Part shown: piece after piece, positions 23,061 through 33,003 of the stretch
Layout of the letters: each line of letters begins with the position of its first letter
How positions within the stretch are numbered: position 1 is the first letter of the stretch
Assembly (NCBI RefSeq): GCF_001602095.1
Contig: NZ_CP014991.1
Coordinates: 1,765,937-1,829,936 of the forward strand
Origin: Helicobacter himalayensis
Lineage (GTDB): Bacteria; Campylobacterota; Campylobacteria; Campylobacterales; Helicobacteraceae
Direction of reading: 5' to 3'
DNA length: 64,000 bases
Program-made: the position numbers and the translations under genes
Notes under the pieces: model-generated
Seen by the model: only the letters and a program-made list of their open reading frames with translations
The model's database searches: none
What the model was told of the DNA's origin: nothing

Positions 23061-24068
23061 TTGGACAAAAAACAATTTCAAAACTTCCAAATCCCCCTCC
23101 CACCCCTAGAAATTCAAAACAAAATTGTAGAAATCTTAGACAAATTTACAGAATTAGAAAAAGAATTAGAAAAAGAATTAGAAAAAGAATTAGAAGCGCG
23201 TAAAAAACAATACGAATATTATAGAAATAAGCTTTTAAGCAAAGAAGAATTAGAAAAAAGAGCAAGGAAGCATTTAGCAGATATTTCGGCTTCGCCTCAA
23301 TATGATAATGCCTCTTGTCATTCTGAGCGAAGCGAAGAATCCCATTACAACAATAGAGATGTTTCGCTTGCGCTCAATATGACAAAAAAGGTTAATTGTC
23401 ATTCTGAGGGCAAAGCCCGAAGAATCTCAACAAACGAAGAATCTAAATACCTAGAACTTGTAAAAATGGTAAGCTTGGGGGAGATTGGCACTTTTACGCG
23501 TGGAAATGGTTTGCAAAAAAAGGATTTTACAGAATCTGGAGTCCCTTGTATCCATTATGGACAAATTCACACTTATTATGGAATCCATACTGAAAAAACA
23601 ATATCTTTTGTGAGTGAGGAAGTGGCAAAGTCGCTTAAGAAAGCAAAAAGTGGAGATTTAATCATTGCTGGAGTTAGTGAAAATAAAGAAGATGTTTGTA
23701 AAGCGGTAGCATATTTAGGAGACGATGAAGTTTGCATTAGTGGGGATAGTTTTGTATTTTCTCATAAACAAAATCCTAAATTTATAAGCTATTTTTTTAA
23801 AACTGATTTCTTTCAAGACCAAAAAATAAAGTTTGCCTTTGGAACTAAGGTTATTCGTGTGCATAATAGCAACTTAAGCAAGATAAAAATCCCCCTCCCA
23901 CCTTTAAATGTGCAAAATGAAATTGTCCAAATCCTAGATAAATTTGATTGCTTAGTTAATGACTTAAGCAAAGGAATCCCCGCAGAGATTGCAGCAAGAA
24001 GAAAACAATACGCATATTATAGAGAGAAATTACTAAGCTTTAAAAGTTTAGAAAAAAGTGAAGATTAG
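23061..24068 (+). CDS. hsdS: HsdS specificity subunit fragment, right copy (inverted)
   Basis: 335 residues from a TTG; the frame is open from 23004. It begins in the last residues of a different recognition domain (frame reads GTGLKNLDKKQFQNF) and then continues through the same central region, repeat-derived linker, recognition domain and C-terminal region as the left copy, in opposite orientation. The two copies thus differ only in the remnant of their upstream recognition domain. It is head-to-head with the left copy and has no obvious promoter in the 192-bp centre. Confidence 0.7.
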   Translation: MDKKQFQNFQIPLPPLEIQNKIVEILDKFTELEKELEKELEKELEARKKQYEYYRNKLLSKEELEKRARKHLADISASPQYDNASCHSERSEESHYNNRDVSLALNMTKKVNCHSEGKARRISTNEESKYLELVKMVSLGEIGTFTRGNGLQKKDFTESGVPCIHYGQIHTYYGIHTEKTISFVSEEVAKSLKKAKSGDLIIAGVSENKEDVCKAVAYLGDDEVCISGDSFVFSHKQNPKFISYFFKTDFFQDQKIKFAFGTKVIRVHNSNLSKIKIPLPPLNVQNEIVQILDKFDCLVNDLSKGIPAEIAARRKQYAYYREKLLSFKSLEKSED

Positions 24069-24275
24069 AAACTAAGTCAAGATTCTTCGGCTAACGTCTC
24101 AGAATGACAAAAGGAGAGTTTGAGAATGACAAAAATAAGACTTGTCATTACTTAAGCAAAGCGAAGAATCTCCTAAGGATTCTAAGAGAGATATTTTGGT
24201 CGTTTCACTCCCTCAATATGACAAAGTGGGGTAATATGACAACAGGGGGCAATATGGTAAAAGTAAAATTTAATC
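23090..24275 (-). repeat. Right arm of 1,186-bp inverted repeat containing hsdS
   Basis: Mirror copy of 21712-22897. The unique centre is 22898-23089. The outer boundary lies 12 bp beyond the stop codon of the TauE-type gene, whose 3' end is untouched. Confidence 0.92.
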
Positions 24276-24287
24276 GCCCTTGTTCAT

Positions 24288-25097
24288 TTACCTAAAAAAT
24301 TCTTTGATAATGAGTTGTGCAGAGATACCAAAGCAAATGCAGATTACAAAGGGCTTAATGATTTTTGCACCATGCTTAAGTGCAAGTTTTGCCCCAAGAC
24401 TTGCGCCTATTGCTTGTCCTATGCACATAAGCAAACCCAAAAGCCACAGCACATTCCCGCTTAGGATAAAAAACAAAGTAGAAGAAATGTTAATGCTAAA
24501 AACAAGTGAGCGCGAATGTGCCAAAGCCTTGCTTAGCCCATATCCTCCTAAGCTTACAAGAAGTGTTAGCATAAGTGTGCCAATCCCTACGCCTAAAAAC
24601 CCACCATAAAAGCTTATTAGCGCGCAAAAGCCATAAAATGCAAATTTATTTTGTGGTTTTGCCCTATCTGTATCGCTTATTTTGCGTGAGAATAAAAAAT
24701 ATAGCCCTATTGCTATCATCACAAAGGGCAGGATTTTTGCAAGAAGCTCGGCTTTAACAAACTGCACGCTAATTGCCCCCGCACTTGCAAAGATAAGAGC
24801 TAGGATAATGCACAAGTGATTTAGAGTAATATTACTTTGAGAATAGTAAGTATAAGCCCCTGTAAAAGAGCCTACACAAGCTTGTAGTTTATTTGTCGCT
24901 AAGGCAGCTAGAGGATTTATGCCACTTAGTAATAAAAGTGGCATAGTAATCATACCCGCACCACCTGATAGCGAACCCACAAGCCCTCCAAAAAGCGCAG
25001 CAAAAAACAAAATCACATACCAATACAGAGCTATATTTTCAAAGCTTTGGATATGGAGAAAATCAAGCAGAGTAGAGAGCGGGATAGAATTTAGCAT
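24288..25097 (-). CDS. TauE/SafE-family membrane transporter
   Basis: A 269-residue protein with about eight hydrophobic segments. Its GGLVGSLSGGAGMITMPLL and FYGGFLGVGIGTLM segments are the paired glycine-rich signatures of the TauE/SafE (sulfite/organosulfonate exporter) family. These transport sulfur-containing anions or organic acids across the inner membrane; the substrate cannot be inferred. The 3' end abuts the hsdS inverted repeat. No operon partner is evident. Confidence 0.88.
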   Translation of the reverse strand: MLNSIPLSTLLDFLHIQSFENIALYWYVILFFAALFGGLVGSLSGGAGMITMPLLLLSGINPLAALATNKLQACVGSFTGAYTYYSQSNITLNHLCIILALIFASAGAISVQFVKAELLAKILPFVMIAIGLYFLFSRKISDTDRAKPQNKFAFYGFCALISFYGGFLGVGIGTLMLTLLVSLGGYGLSKALAHSRSLVFSINISSTLFFILSGNVLWLLGLLMCIGQAIGASLGAKLALKHGAKIIKPFVICICFGISAQLIIKEFFR

Positions 25098-25230
25098 AGG
25101 AAGCCTTTAAGCGTTTTTTAAGTAAAAATTATAGCTATAAAAGTGGCGAAGCGGGATTTATTCACACGAGATGATACAAACTAAAAAAATAGAATCTAAA
25201 TCCTTAAAGCACCTTCGCTAGCCTCTTTTT

Positions 25231-28008
25231 TTACCCTAGCGCATTTCTTGCTACTTCTTTTGCCCTTTGCAATGCCTCATCGATTTTGCTAATATCTTTT
25301 CCGCCAGCTGCAGCAAAGTCATCTTTACCCCCGCCTTTCCCACCTAAGATATGCGCGATTTCAGCCACCCACGCGCCCGCTTTTATTGGCGCGTTTTTCA
25401 CGCCTGCGGTGATTGAGATTTTTTCACCAGATTCACAGATGAGAAGCACCGCAATACTTTGTTCCTCATTTTTTGCCTTGTCAATTGCCTCTTTTATCTC
25501 CACCGCGCTTTTATCGCTTATGCACGCGACTATGAGCTTACACTCGCCCACGCGCTCAAACTCTAGCGACTTTAGGCTACTAGCTTGGGATTTCGCCACA
25601 CTTAGCTTTTTAACCTGTGCTTTTAGCTTTTCAATAGCTTGTAGCAAATCTTGGGCTTTTAAGTTTTCTTTAGCTTGGTTTAGCGTCTCTAGCGCATTTG
25701 CGCCCCATTCATAACCCGCATGCCCACACACTGCCTCTATCCTACGCACACCGCTACTCACTCCGCCTTCTTTGGTGATATAAAAGCTTCCAATTTCTGC
25801 GGTGTTTTTGACATGGATTCCCCCACATAGCTCAATAGAATCCCCAAAGCTCACCACGCGCACGACATCGCCATATTTTTCGCCAAATAGCGCCATCGCA
25901 CCGCGCGCCTTTGCCTCATCAATAGGCAAACTCTCGCACACCTGCGCGCTTGCACGCAAGATTTTTTCATTTACACGTTTTTCAATCTCGCGCAATTCCT
26001 CGCGACTTAGCGCCTTTGGGTGGGAAAAGTCAAAACGCAAGCGGTGCGCTTCTACCAAACTTCCTGCCTGTGCGATATGCGCGCCCAAAACCTCGCGCAA
26101 TACCAAATGCAGTAAATGCGTCGCACTATGATGCTTTGCAATCTCTGCACGTGCGCAATCCACAAATGCCAGCACCTCATCACCTACGCGCAAAGTCTCA
26201 ACCGCGCTCACTTTTGAAAGATTAAGCCCAAAATATTTTTTGGTATCAAGCACAGAGGCAAGCGGGGCTTTAGATTCTGTAAAATCTTTGCGCCAACGAG
26301 ATGAATTTAAACTCCCGCAAACTCCACCAAGAGAAGAATTCTGATGAAGCAAAACTCCTTTATCGCCAACTGGTCCGCCAGATTCTGGATAAAATGGCGT
26401 GCTATCTAGCAACACATACCCCTCTTGCCCTTTTTCCAGCCTTTCAACGCGCAAAAATGCAGAATCTAATAGCGCCAAAATCTTAGCCTCCGCGCGCTCA
26501 TTTTCATAGCCTACAAAAACATTTTCACCAAACTCCGCAAGCAATGCCTTGAAATCACCCTCTTTTGTGCTATCGCCACTCCCTTTCCAGCTTGCCTTAC
26601 TACGATTTTTTTGCTCCTCCATACACTTTTCAAACGCGCCCAAATCCACTTCCAAACCCTTATCGCGCAACATATCTTGCGTCAAATCAAGCGGGAATCC
26701 ATAAGTATCATAAAGCTTAAACGCCACTTCACCAGAGAAAAGCTTTTGAGATTCTGGGTCTATTTTTGCGCAATCCTCGCCAAAGATTCTAGTATTTTGC
26801 ATAGAATCTAGCTCATTTTCAAAGAGCTTCATTCCTGATTCTATCGTCTCAAAAAACCTCTCCTCCTCCGCTTTGCACTGCTCCATAATCGATTCCCTGC
26901 GCTCGTTTAAATACCCATAATGCGCGCCCATACTCTCACACACCACGCCCACCACGCGATACAAAAACGCTCTTTTCACGCCCAACAAATAGCCGTGTCG
27001 CACCGCTCGGCGCAAGATTCTACGCAAGACATATCCGCGCCCTTCTTTATCAAAATGCACGCCTTGCGCGAGCAAAAATGCCACCGCGCGCGCGTGGTCG
27101 GCTATCACGCGAAAACTTGCTTGCGTGCTTTTGTTTATCGTAGATTCTATGTTGCGCCCATTAGAATCCGCAGAATCCGCGCTCCTAGATTCCATCTCTA
27201 AGAGCTCTATATCTTCATAATACTTCCACACATTGCCACTTTCCGCGCAAAGTTTCTCTATTTCTTTCATTAGTGGCGCAAAAAGCGAAGTATCAAAGTT
27301 ATTGATTTTCCCCTCTTTGAGCGCAATCACGCGTTCTAGCCCCATACCTGTATCAATGCTTGGGCGAGGCAGTGGCGTGCGCACGCCATCTTTTTGCTCA
27401 AATTGCATAAAGACAAGATTCCATATTTCTAAGAATCTATCACCTTCCCCGCCGAAATAATCCTCGCTTGAGTGAAAATACTTTTCCCCCTGATCGACAT
27501 AGATTTCACTACAAGGTCCGCAAGGTCCGCTATCGCCCATCTGCCAAAAGTTATCCTTATCGCCCATACGCTTAATGCGCGAAGATTCTATATGCTCACA
27601 CCATAGCGCGTAAGCTTCATCATCGCTTTCGTGGATTGTCACATACAAAAGGCTTTTATCAAAGCCCAAAACTTGCGTTACAAACTCCCACGCATACGCT
27701 ATCGCCTCGCGTTTGAAATAATCTCCAAAGCTAAAATTCCCTAGCATCTCAAAAAGCGTGTGGTGGCGCGCGGTGTAGCCGACATTTTCTAGGTCATTAT
27801 GCTTCCCACCTGCGCGAATACATAGCTGTGATGAAGTCGCGCGCGGAATCTGCGGTGTTGGCACTTTACCGGTGAAAATATCCTTAAACTGCACCATTCC
27901 TGCATTGACAAAAAGCAAGCTCGCATCATCAGGCACAAGTGGCATTGACTCATATGCCTTATGCCCCCGCTTTGCGAAATACTCCAAATACAGCGCGCGA
28001 ATATCCAT
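25231..28008 (-). CDS. alaS: Alanyl-tRNA synthetase
   Basis: Charges tRNA-Ala. I choose the start [11 protein letters not shown] (28008), matching known epsilonproteobacterial AlaS; an ATG five codons upstream is possible. The class II catalytic domain (about 1-240, with [11 protein letters not shown] and [19 protein letters not shown]), tRNA-recognition region, editing domain (HHSATHLLH zinc site, then [15 protein letters not shown]) and C-terminal C-Ala domain ([15 protein letters not shown]) are all present; 925 residues is slightly over the usual 850-880. An insertion of Ser/Asp-rich sequence near 280-300 explains part of the difference. Confidence 0.97.
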   Translation of the reverse strand: MDIRALYLEYFAKRGHKAYESMPLVPDDASLLFVNAGMVQFKDIFTGKVPTPQIPRATSSQLCIRAGGKHNDLENVGYTARHHTLFEMLGNFSFGDYFKREAIAYAWEFVTQVLGFDKSLLYVTIHESDDEAYALWCEHIESSRIKRMGDKDNFWQMGDSGPCGPCSEIYVDQGEKYFHSSEDYFGGEGDRFLEIWNLVFMQFEQKDGVRTPLPRPSIDTGMGLERVIALKEGKINNFDTSLFAPLMKEIEKLCAESGNVWKYYEDIELLEMESRSADSADSNGRNIESTINKSTQASFRVIADHARAVAFLLAQGVHFDKEGRGYVLRRILRRAVRHGYLLGVKRAFLYRVVGVVCESMGAHYGYLNERRESIMEQCKAEEERFFETIESGMKLFENELDSMQNTRIFGEDCAKIDPESQKLFSGEVAFKLYDTYGFPLDLTQDMLRDKGLEVDLGAFEKCMEEQKNRSKASWKGSGDSTKEGDFKALLAEFGENVFVGYENERAEAKILALLDSAFLRVERLEKGQEGYVLLDSTPFYPESGGPVGDKGVLLHQNSSLGGVCGSLNSSRWRKDFTESKAPLASVLDTKKYFGLNLSKVSAVETLRVGDEVLAFVDCARAEIAKHHSATHLLHLVLREVLGAHIAQAGSLVEAHRLRFDFSHPKALSREELREIEKRVNEKILRASAQVCESLPIDEAKARGAMALFGEKYGDVVRVVSFGDSIELCGGIHVKNTAEIGSFYITKEGGVSSGVRRIEAVCGHAGYEWGANALETLNQAKENLKAQDLLQAIEKLKAQVKKLSVAKSQASSLKSLEFERVGECKLIVACISDKSAVEIKEAIDKAKNEEQSIAVLLICESGEKISITAGVKNAPIKAGAWVAEIAHILGGKGGGKDDFAAAGGKDISKIDEALQRAKEVARNALG

Positions 28009-28082
28009 TTTTTGCCCTTTCATATAAAGCCTTGTTTATGTGGTTTTGCTTAAAATTTTATCTTAAAATTTCGCAAATTTTG

Positions 28083-28112
28083 TTGATGTTATGTAACTTG
28101 TTTATGTATAAT
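28083..28112 (+). promoter_or_regulatory. Promoter of the outer-membrane protein gene
   Basis: TTGATG (28083-28088), an 18-bp spacer, then TATAAT (28107-28112). The gene starts 66 bp further on, behind an AAAGGAAAAT ribosome site. Confidence 0.65.
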
Positions 28113-28177
28113 CTAAGCCTTGCGTAAATTTTTGGGGTTCTACACGCAACAACCACAACAAAATAAAGGAAAATAAA

Positions 28178-28981
28178 ATGAGAAAATCTCTTTTTGCGAG
28201 CGTTATTTTAAGCGTTCTCTGCACGAGCGGGGCTTTTGCTGAGAAGGGGGGGGGCTATATTGGGATTGATATAGGACACGGGAATGTCAAGTTTGATCAA
28301 AGTATCAATGCAACTATGACAATGAGTAACAATGGGAGTTCAGGTATGACAAGCGGAACAGCTTCCCCACTGAATGGACATATTTATGCGAATAACTCTA
28401 TGGCAAATTTTGCAATCAAAGGTGGTTATAAAACTTTCTTTGGAGAATCTAAACGTTTTGGTGCGCGTGGTTATGTGTATTTTGGCTATGGCTACAATAG
28501 CATGCAGAATGTAAATTATAATTTTGGATCTCCTCTAGGAGCAACCATAGCGCAAGCAGCTAATGGCTCAATTTTCACAGGCACAGGAAAAACTTATTAT
28601 AACCATGTGTTTGATTATGGCGTGGGTGGGGATTTGCTCTTTAACTTTATTGATGTGCCTGAGCATAGTTTTGGTATCTATGGCGGTGTAGCACTAGGTG
28701 CTGAAACATGGGTAGCAAATGGTAAGGAATACAAGCCAAATGGTGGCAAGGGCGAGAGCTACTTTGGATTCCAAACAATGCTAAATGTCGGCGTTAGAGG
28801 CGTATTTGACCAACATCACGGAATCGAGTTTGGCGCAAAAATCCCACTTTTAGACACAGAAATCTTTAATGGCAATGGAAGGTCGCCTTTGTTAGGTCAG
28901 ATGGGCATCACACTTGATGGCACTACAACTACAATGAGACGACCCTACATTATCCACGCAAGCTATGTGTATAACTTCTAA
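28178..28981 (+). CDS. Helicobacter-type outer-membrane beta-barrel protein, phase-variable
   Basis: 267 residues with a signal peptide (MRKSLFASVILSVLCTSGAFA). The mature part has alternating aromatic strands (FGARGYVYFGYGYN, FGIYGGVALGAETW, GIEFGAKIPLLDTE) and ends in YVYNF, the terminal Phe used for barrel assembly. The mature N-terminus is encoded by a run of nine G (28246-28254), giving Lys-Gly-Gly-Gly; slippage would truncate the protein just after the signal sequence. The current length is in frame. It resembles Helicobacter porin/Hof-like proteins, but the exact family is uncertain. Confidence 0.85.
   Translation: MRKSLFASVILSVLCTSGAFAEKGGGYIGIDIGHGNVKFDQSINATMTMSNNGSSGMTSGTASPLNGHIYANNSMANFAIKGGYKTFFGESKRFGARGYVYFGYGYNSMQNVNYNFGSPLGATIAQAANGSIFTGTGKTYYNHVFDYGVGGDLLFNFIDVPEHSFGIYGGVALGAETWVANGKEYKPNGGKGESYFGFQTMLNVGVRGVFDQHHGIEFGAKIPLLDTEIFNGNGRSPLLGQMGITLDGTTTTMRRPYIIHASYVYNF
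28246..28254 (+). repeat. G9 homopolymer in the outer-membrane protein gene
   Basis: Nine consecutive G just after the signal-peptide codons. Tracts of this length mutate readily in Helicobacter and act as on/off switches. Present setting: ON. Confidence 0.85.
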
Positions 28982-29005
28982 TCTCTCTCAAACTCGGTGT
29001 GCGCG

Positions 29006-29644
29006 ATGCTTCAACACTTAGCCATCGCTGGTGCGCATACTGACATCGGCAAAAGCGCGGTGAGTGCCGCGCTTTGCTTTGGCTTTAATTTCGCGTATTT
29101 CAAACTCGTGCAGGCAGGCAAGGAAGAAGACAGGGACATTATCGCCTCTCTTGCACCTAAAACAAAAATCTATCCAAATGGATTCACACTGCAAACACCT
29201 GCAAGCCCACATATCGCAAAGCGTATCGAAAACGCAGAATACAATGGCTTGCAAATCCCACTGCCTGAAACTCCACAGCCACTTTTGCTTGAGAGTGCTG
29301 GCGGGCTTTACACACCACTAGATTCTCAAAGTTGCATAATTGATTATCTTGCGTTGCACAAACTGCCGGTATTGCTTGTGGGTGGGTATTATTTGGGCGC
29401 GATAAATCACATTTTGCTAAGTATTGAAGTGCTTAAAATGCGTGGGATTGAGCTTTTGGGCTTGGTGATGAGTGAAGGGAAAGAAAAAAACGCGTATGCG
29501 GATTCTTTTGATTCCTTTATCGCGCAATATAGCGGGGTGAAAATCGCGCGTTTTAGGCATTTTGAACGCGATTGTGAAAACGCGGACTTTCAAGCCAAAG
29601 CCCTAGAACTCAAAGCTTCTCTTTGCGCTCTTAAGATTATCTAA
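29006..29644 (+). CDS. bioD: Dethiobiotin synthetase
   Basis: A 212-residue P-loop carboxylase-type enzyme making dethiobiotin from diaminopelargonate, CO2 and ATP. The P-loop is GAHTDIGKSAVSAAL near residues 9-22, a variant of the usual GTDTGIGKT. PLLLESAGGLYTPL matches the conserved E-G-A-G-G segment. The start is ATG 29006 or GTG 28997. bioA lies one gene downstream. The divergence in the P-loop is notable, but spacing and Lys are kept. Confidence 0.85.
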   Translation: MLQHLAIAGAHTDIGKSAVSAALCFGFNFAYFKLVQAGKEEDRDIIASLAPKTKIYPNGFTLQTPASPHIAKRIENAEYNGLQIPLPETPQPLLLESAGGLYTPLDSQSCIIDYLALHKLPVLLVGGYYLGAINHILLSIEVLKMRGIELLGLVMSEGKEKNAYADSFDSFIAQYSGVKIARFRHFERDCENADFQAKALELKASLCALKII

Positions 29645-29717
29645 CACGATTTGCTTTCATAAAATCTTAGGAATATTTTTTGCATAACTACACACAAAAA
29701 GCCAAAAGGAGCGCGGA

Positions 29718-30545
29718 ATGCAAAGCGGATACTACAACACCACCGGCGGTATGGTAACGCAATTTAGCCGCTTAGATATTATCTCAAACAATCTTGCTAA
29801 CCTTAACACAAATGGCTTTAAGCGCGATGATGTGGTAATCGGCGATTATCTGCGCTTGTATCAGACGCATAAACACCAACTGCCAATTGAAGGTCAAACA
29901 CGCGAGGCAGCGAAGTTTCTTAACCGCTCACTTGATCGCGTGCCAATTATCAGCGAAGAATACACCGATAGAAGCTCTGGAACTATGGCGCAGACGGAAA
30001 ATGCGCTTGATTTCGCCCTACAAGATTCTAATGCGTTTTTTGCAATTTTAACACCAGAGGGTGTGCGCTACACACGCGATGGGAGCTTTAGCATTGATAG
30101 CAATGGCGCGCTTGTGAGCAAGGAGGGCTTCGCTGTGCTAAGTCGCAATGGGATAGATTCTCAAGGTGGGATAATGCTCGCACAGGGTCAAAATCTCGAA
30201 GCAGATAAAAACGGAAATCTCTACCTACGCAATATTAATAACGATACAATCGGTGAAATCGCGCCTATTGGAGCGCTTGCGGTGGTGAGCTTTGAAAATC
30301 CGCGCTATTTAAAAAAGGTAGGCAAAAATCTCTATGAATACCCGGATGAGCGCCTTAATGAGCGCAAAAATGTGGAAAATGGTGTAATGCAGGGCTTTGT
30401 GGAGAAAAGCAATGTCAATGCGGTACGCGAGATGACTTCGCTCATTGAGACAAATCGCCTTGTGGATATGTATCAGCGCGTGATGCGCTCGCATATGGAC
30501 GACCTCAACAGCGAGGCGATTACCAAGCTTGCGGTGCGCGCATGA
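29718..30545 (+). CDS. Flagellar basal-body rod protein (FlgF/FlgG family)
   Basis: A 275-residue rod-type protein with the family N-terminus (SRLDIISNNLANLNTNGFK) and C-terminus (VRETSLIET-like: VREMTSLIETNRLVDMYQRV). Such proteins form the rod and hook base exported by the flagellar type III apparatus. Helicobacter genomes carry two FlgG-like genes; this copy, isolated from other flagellar genes and sitting between bioD and bioA, fits the FlgF-like paralogue. Ribosome site AAAAGGAGCG. Confidence 0.9.
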   Translation: MQSGYYNTTGGMVTQFSRLDIISNNLANLNTNGFKRDDVVIGDYLRLYQTHKHQLPIEGQTREAAKFLNRSLDRVPIISEEYTDRSSGTMAQTENALDFALQDSNAFFAILTPEGVRYTRDGSFSIDSNGALVSKEGFAVLSRNGIDSQGGIMLAQGQNLEADKNGNLYLRNINNDTIGEIAPIGALAVVSFENPRYLKKVGKNLYEYPDERLNERKNVENGVMQGFVEKSNVNAVREMTSLIETNRLVDMYQRVMRSHMDDLNSEAITKLAVRA

Positions 30546-30588
30546 AAAGCGTGAGATTCTAGGAATTTTTGAAAATAGAGAGTTCGCG

Positions 30589-32028
30589 ATGACAAATTTT
30601 AGAGATTCTACCATTTGCAAAGACTTGTGCGCGCGTGATTTGGCGCATATTTGGCATCCTTGCACGCAAATGCACGACCACGAAAACACTTTCCCTCTTA
30701 TCCCCATTAAGCGTGCAAAGGGCGTGTATTTGTATGATTTTGATGAGAAAAGTTATATCGATTGTGTTTCTAGCTGGTGGGTGAATCTTTTTGGACATTG
30801 CAACGACTATATAAGTCAAAAATTAAGCCAACAGGCGCAAAATTTGGAACATTGCATTTTCGCAGGCTTCAGCCACGAGCCAATCATACGCTTTTCTCAA
30901 AGGCTGTGCGAAAAATTGCCAAAGGGCTTAGAAAAGTGCTTTTATGCAGATAATGGCTCAAGTGCGATTGAAGTCGCGCTCAAAATGGCGTATCACGCAA
31001 AGGTGCTTGAAAATCCGCAATTTGCAAAAAGTTTGGAATCTGCGCAAGAAACCCATGCTTTTATCTCACTGCAAAATGCCTATCACGGCGAGACTTTGGG
31101 CGCGCTAAGCGTGGGAGATGTGGGACTATACAAGCAGACTTATAAGCCTCTTTTGCTAAAAAATATCGTTATCCCAATGCCACACACGCTAACAGGCTAC
31201 CACGATGATGAGGTGGATTCTGCGGGATTTGACGGAGATGACATAAGCTCAAAAAACTTGGGTTCTGATACGCAAAATGCCACGAACTACGAAGATTCTC
31301 TCGCATTTTTAGAATCCACCCTTGCGCAAAATCCCCATATCATCGCCTTTATCATCGAGCCACTTTTGCAATGCGCAGGCGGTATGCAACTCCATACACC
31401 AAGCTTTGTGGCGCGAGCGTGCGCGCTATGTAGGAAATATGGCGTGAGGGTGATTTTTGATGAAATCGCGGTAGGCTTTGGCAGGAGTGGCACACTCTTT
31501 GCGCTGCAAGCTTGCGGTGTAGTGCCAGATTTTCTAGCGCTTAGCAAGGGCATTAGCGGGGGATATTTACCGCTTTCGGTGGTGGTAACAAGTGATGAAA
31601 TTTATAAGCTTTTTTATGCGCCTTATAATGAGAATAAGGCGTTTTTGCACTCGCACTCTTACACTGGAAATGCGCTGGCGTGTGCGTGTGCGAATGCTGT
31701 GCTTGATATTTTTGACACACAAGATGTGCTAGAAAATAATAAAATCTTAAGTCGCTATATTTGGGAAAAAGCGCAGAATCTACGTGAGCTTTCATATGTC
31801 AAAAATTTGCGCCAAAGAGGTATGGTATGCGCGTTTGAGATAGATTCCAAAAATCCGCGCAAAGGCATAGAGGTCTATAACAAAGCCTTGCAAAAAGGCT
31901 TGCTCCTGCGCCCGCTAGGTAATACAATCTACTTTATGCCCCCTTTTGTGATAAACAAAGAGCAGATTGAATTTGTCTTTGAGGGGATTAGAGAGATTCT
32001 AAGCGAGCGTGATTTTTTGGATTCTTAG
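30589..32028 (+). CDS. bioA: Adenosylmethionine-8-amino-7-oxononanoate aminotransferase
   Basis: A PLP-dependent class III aminotransferase of biotin synthesis, 479 residues from ATG 30589 (upstream in-frame ATGs lie in the flagellar gene). BioA landmarks: IWHPCTQM, SSWWVNLFGHC, DNGSSAIEVALKMA, IFDEIAVGFGRSGTLFA and the PLP Lys in LSKGISGGYLP. An internal Asp/Ser-rich stretch (about 205-240) makes it longer than the usual 430. It converts KAPA to DAPA, the substrate of BioD encoded nearby. Confidence 0.95.
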   Translation: MTNFRDSTICKDLCARDLAHIWHPCTQMHDHENTFPLIPIKRAKGVYLYDFDEKSYIDCVSSWWVNLFGHCNDYISQKLSQQAQNLEHCIFAGFSHEPIIRFSQRLCEKLPKGLEKCFYADNGSSAIEVALKMAYHAKVLENPQFAKSLESAQETHAFISLQNAYHGETLGALSVGDVGLYKQTYKPLLLKNIVIPMPHTLTGYHDDEVDSAGFDGDDISSKNLGSDTQNATNYEDSLAFLESTLAQNPHIIAFIIEPLLQCAGGMQLHTPSFVARACALCRKYGVRVIFDEIAVGFGRSGTLFALQACGVVPDFLALSKGISGGYLPLSVVVTSDEIYKLFYAPYNENKAFLHSHSYTGNALACACANAVLDIFDTQDVLENNKILSRYIWEKAQNLRELSYVKNLRQRGMVCAFEIDSKNPRKGIEVYNKALQKGLLLRPLGNTIYFMPPFVINKEQIEFVFEGIREILSERDFLDS

Positions 32029-32035
32029 GAAATTT

Positions 32036-32122
32036 TAGATTCTTCAGCTAAAGCCTCAGAATGACAAAAAGAGTGATTTTGTCATATTGAAACAATGCCG
32101 AAATATCTCTTTTTAGATTCTC
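32036..32122. repeat. Dispersed repeat downstream of bioA
   Basis: Contains GATTCTTCAGCTAAAGCCTC, AGAATGACAAAAAG, GTCATATTGA and CGAAATATCTC, members of the repeat family found around hsdS. Non-coding. Confidence 0.55.
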
Positions 32123-32130
32123 TAGAATTA

Positions 32131-33003
32131 TTAAAAATTTTGAACTTCTTTTACAAACGCCTTGCTAAAACATTCAGCGCTTTCATAAAGCAGGTGGATT
32201 CCATCAGAGGTTTCATACTCGCTGTGATTTGGCATTGGCAAAAATGGGTAAGAAAAACTTTGAGCCAAAAAAGTGTTTGCCTCAATAAATCTTGGCTGTT
32301 TTGCCAAAAGTGGGTCGATTGGCATAGTAAAAAAGATAATTTTCACGCCTTTATTTTCAAAATATTGCAATTGTTTTTGAAGCAAATCCAAGCGGTTTTG
32401 GTAATTTTGCAGATTTGCTAAAGGCTGTTGATAGCGCTTTAAAAAGCCTTCCATACTTAGATTATAAATTTTTTCATCACGTTTTATTGAGCGCTTTTCC
32501 TCCTCGCTTTTCCCGCCAAAGCGCTTGATAAGGCTCGCAAAAATATTAAGTGGCTGGTATTTCTCCTGTAATGCGGGCAGGTAATAGCGCACCTTAAAAA
32601 GCAGTGGCTCAAACAAAATCCCAAGCATTGCAGAATCCTCATCACGCTCAAAAAGCACATTTGTTTCAATGTAGAGAATCTGAGGGATTTTGTTTGAGCG
32701 CTTGATGATTTCTAAGCCACTTTGCACGCTCCCACCGCCAAAGGCGAGATTATAGATTCCCACAGATTCTAGTAAATCTTTATCAAGACGCGAAGCTAAA
32801 GACGAGCCTAACACCGCAGCTTTTGGCGTGTGCGGGGAATAAATATATTCTTGCGCAAAAACTAAATTTGACTGCCATTGATTCTGATAGGCAGTAATTT
32901 CTGGCTTAAAAACAAAAAGTGCGAGATTATATAACGCAAAAAGTGCCAAAAACACGCTAAAGATTCTAAAAACACCCTTAAAATTGGAAATAAATAAACG
33001 CAC
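32131..33003 (-). CDS. SGNH-like membrane-anchored protein, partner of the MBOAT acyltransferase
   Basis: About 290 residues from a GTG at 33003 (preceded by GGGAG); an ATG at 33048 is also possible. One N-terminal membrane helix, then a periplasmic domain with AAVLGSSLASRL (a GxS-type block) and DGIHLLYE near the end, the Asp-x-x-His pair of SGNH/AlgX-J-like hydrolases. Such proteins work with AlgI/DltB-type MBOAT proteins to move acyl groups onto surface glycans. It overlaps the MBOAT gene by 26 bp or more, so they form an operon. Confidence 0.72.
   Translation of the reverse strand: MRLFISNFKGVFRIFSVFLALFALYNLALFVFKPEITAYQNQWQSNLVFAQEYIYSPHTPKAAVLGSSLASRLDKDLLESVGIYNLAFGGGSVQSGLEIIKRSNKIPQILYIETNVLFERDEDSAMLGILFEPLLFKVRYYLPALQEKYQPLNIFASLIKRFGGKSEEEKRSIKRDEKIYNLSMEGFLKRYQQPLANLQNYQNRLDLLQKQLQYFENKGVKIIFFTMPIDPLLAKQPRFIEANTFLAQSFSYPFLPMPNHSEYETSDGIHLLYESAECFSKAFVKEVQNF

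Noticed and set aside
21712..24275. Transposon explanation for the inverted repeat
   Set aside because: No transposase, and the repeated content is hsdS plus host-type intergenic repeats; a target-site duplication is not visible.
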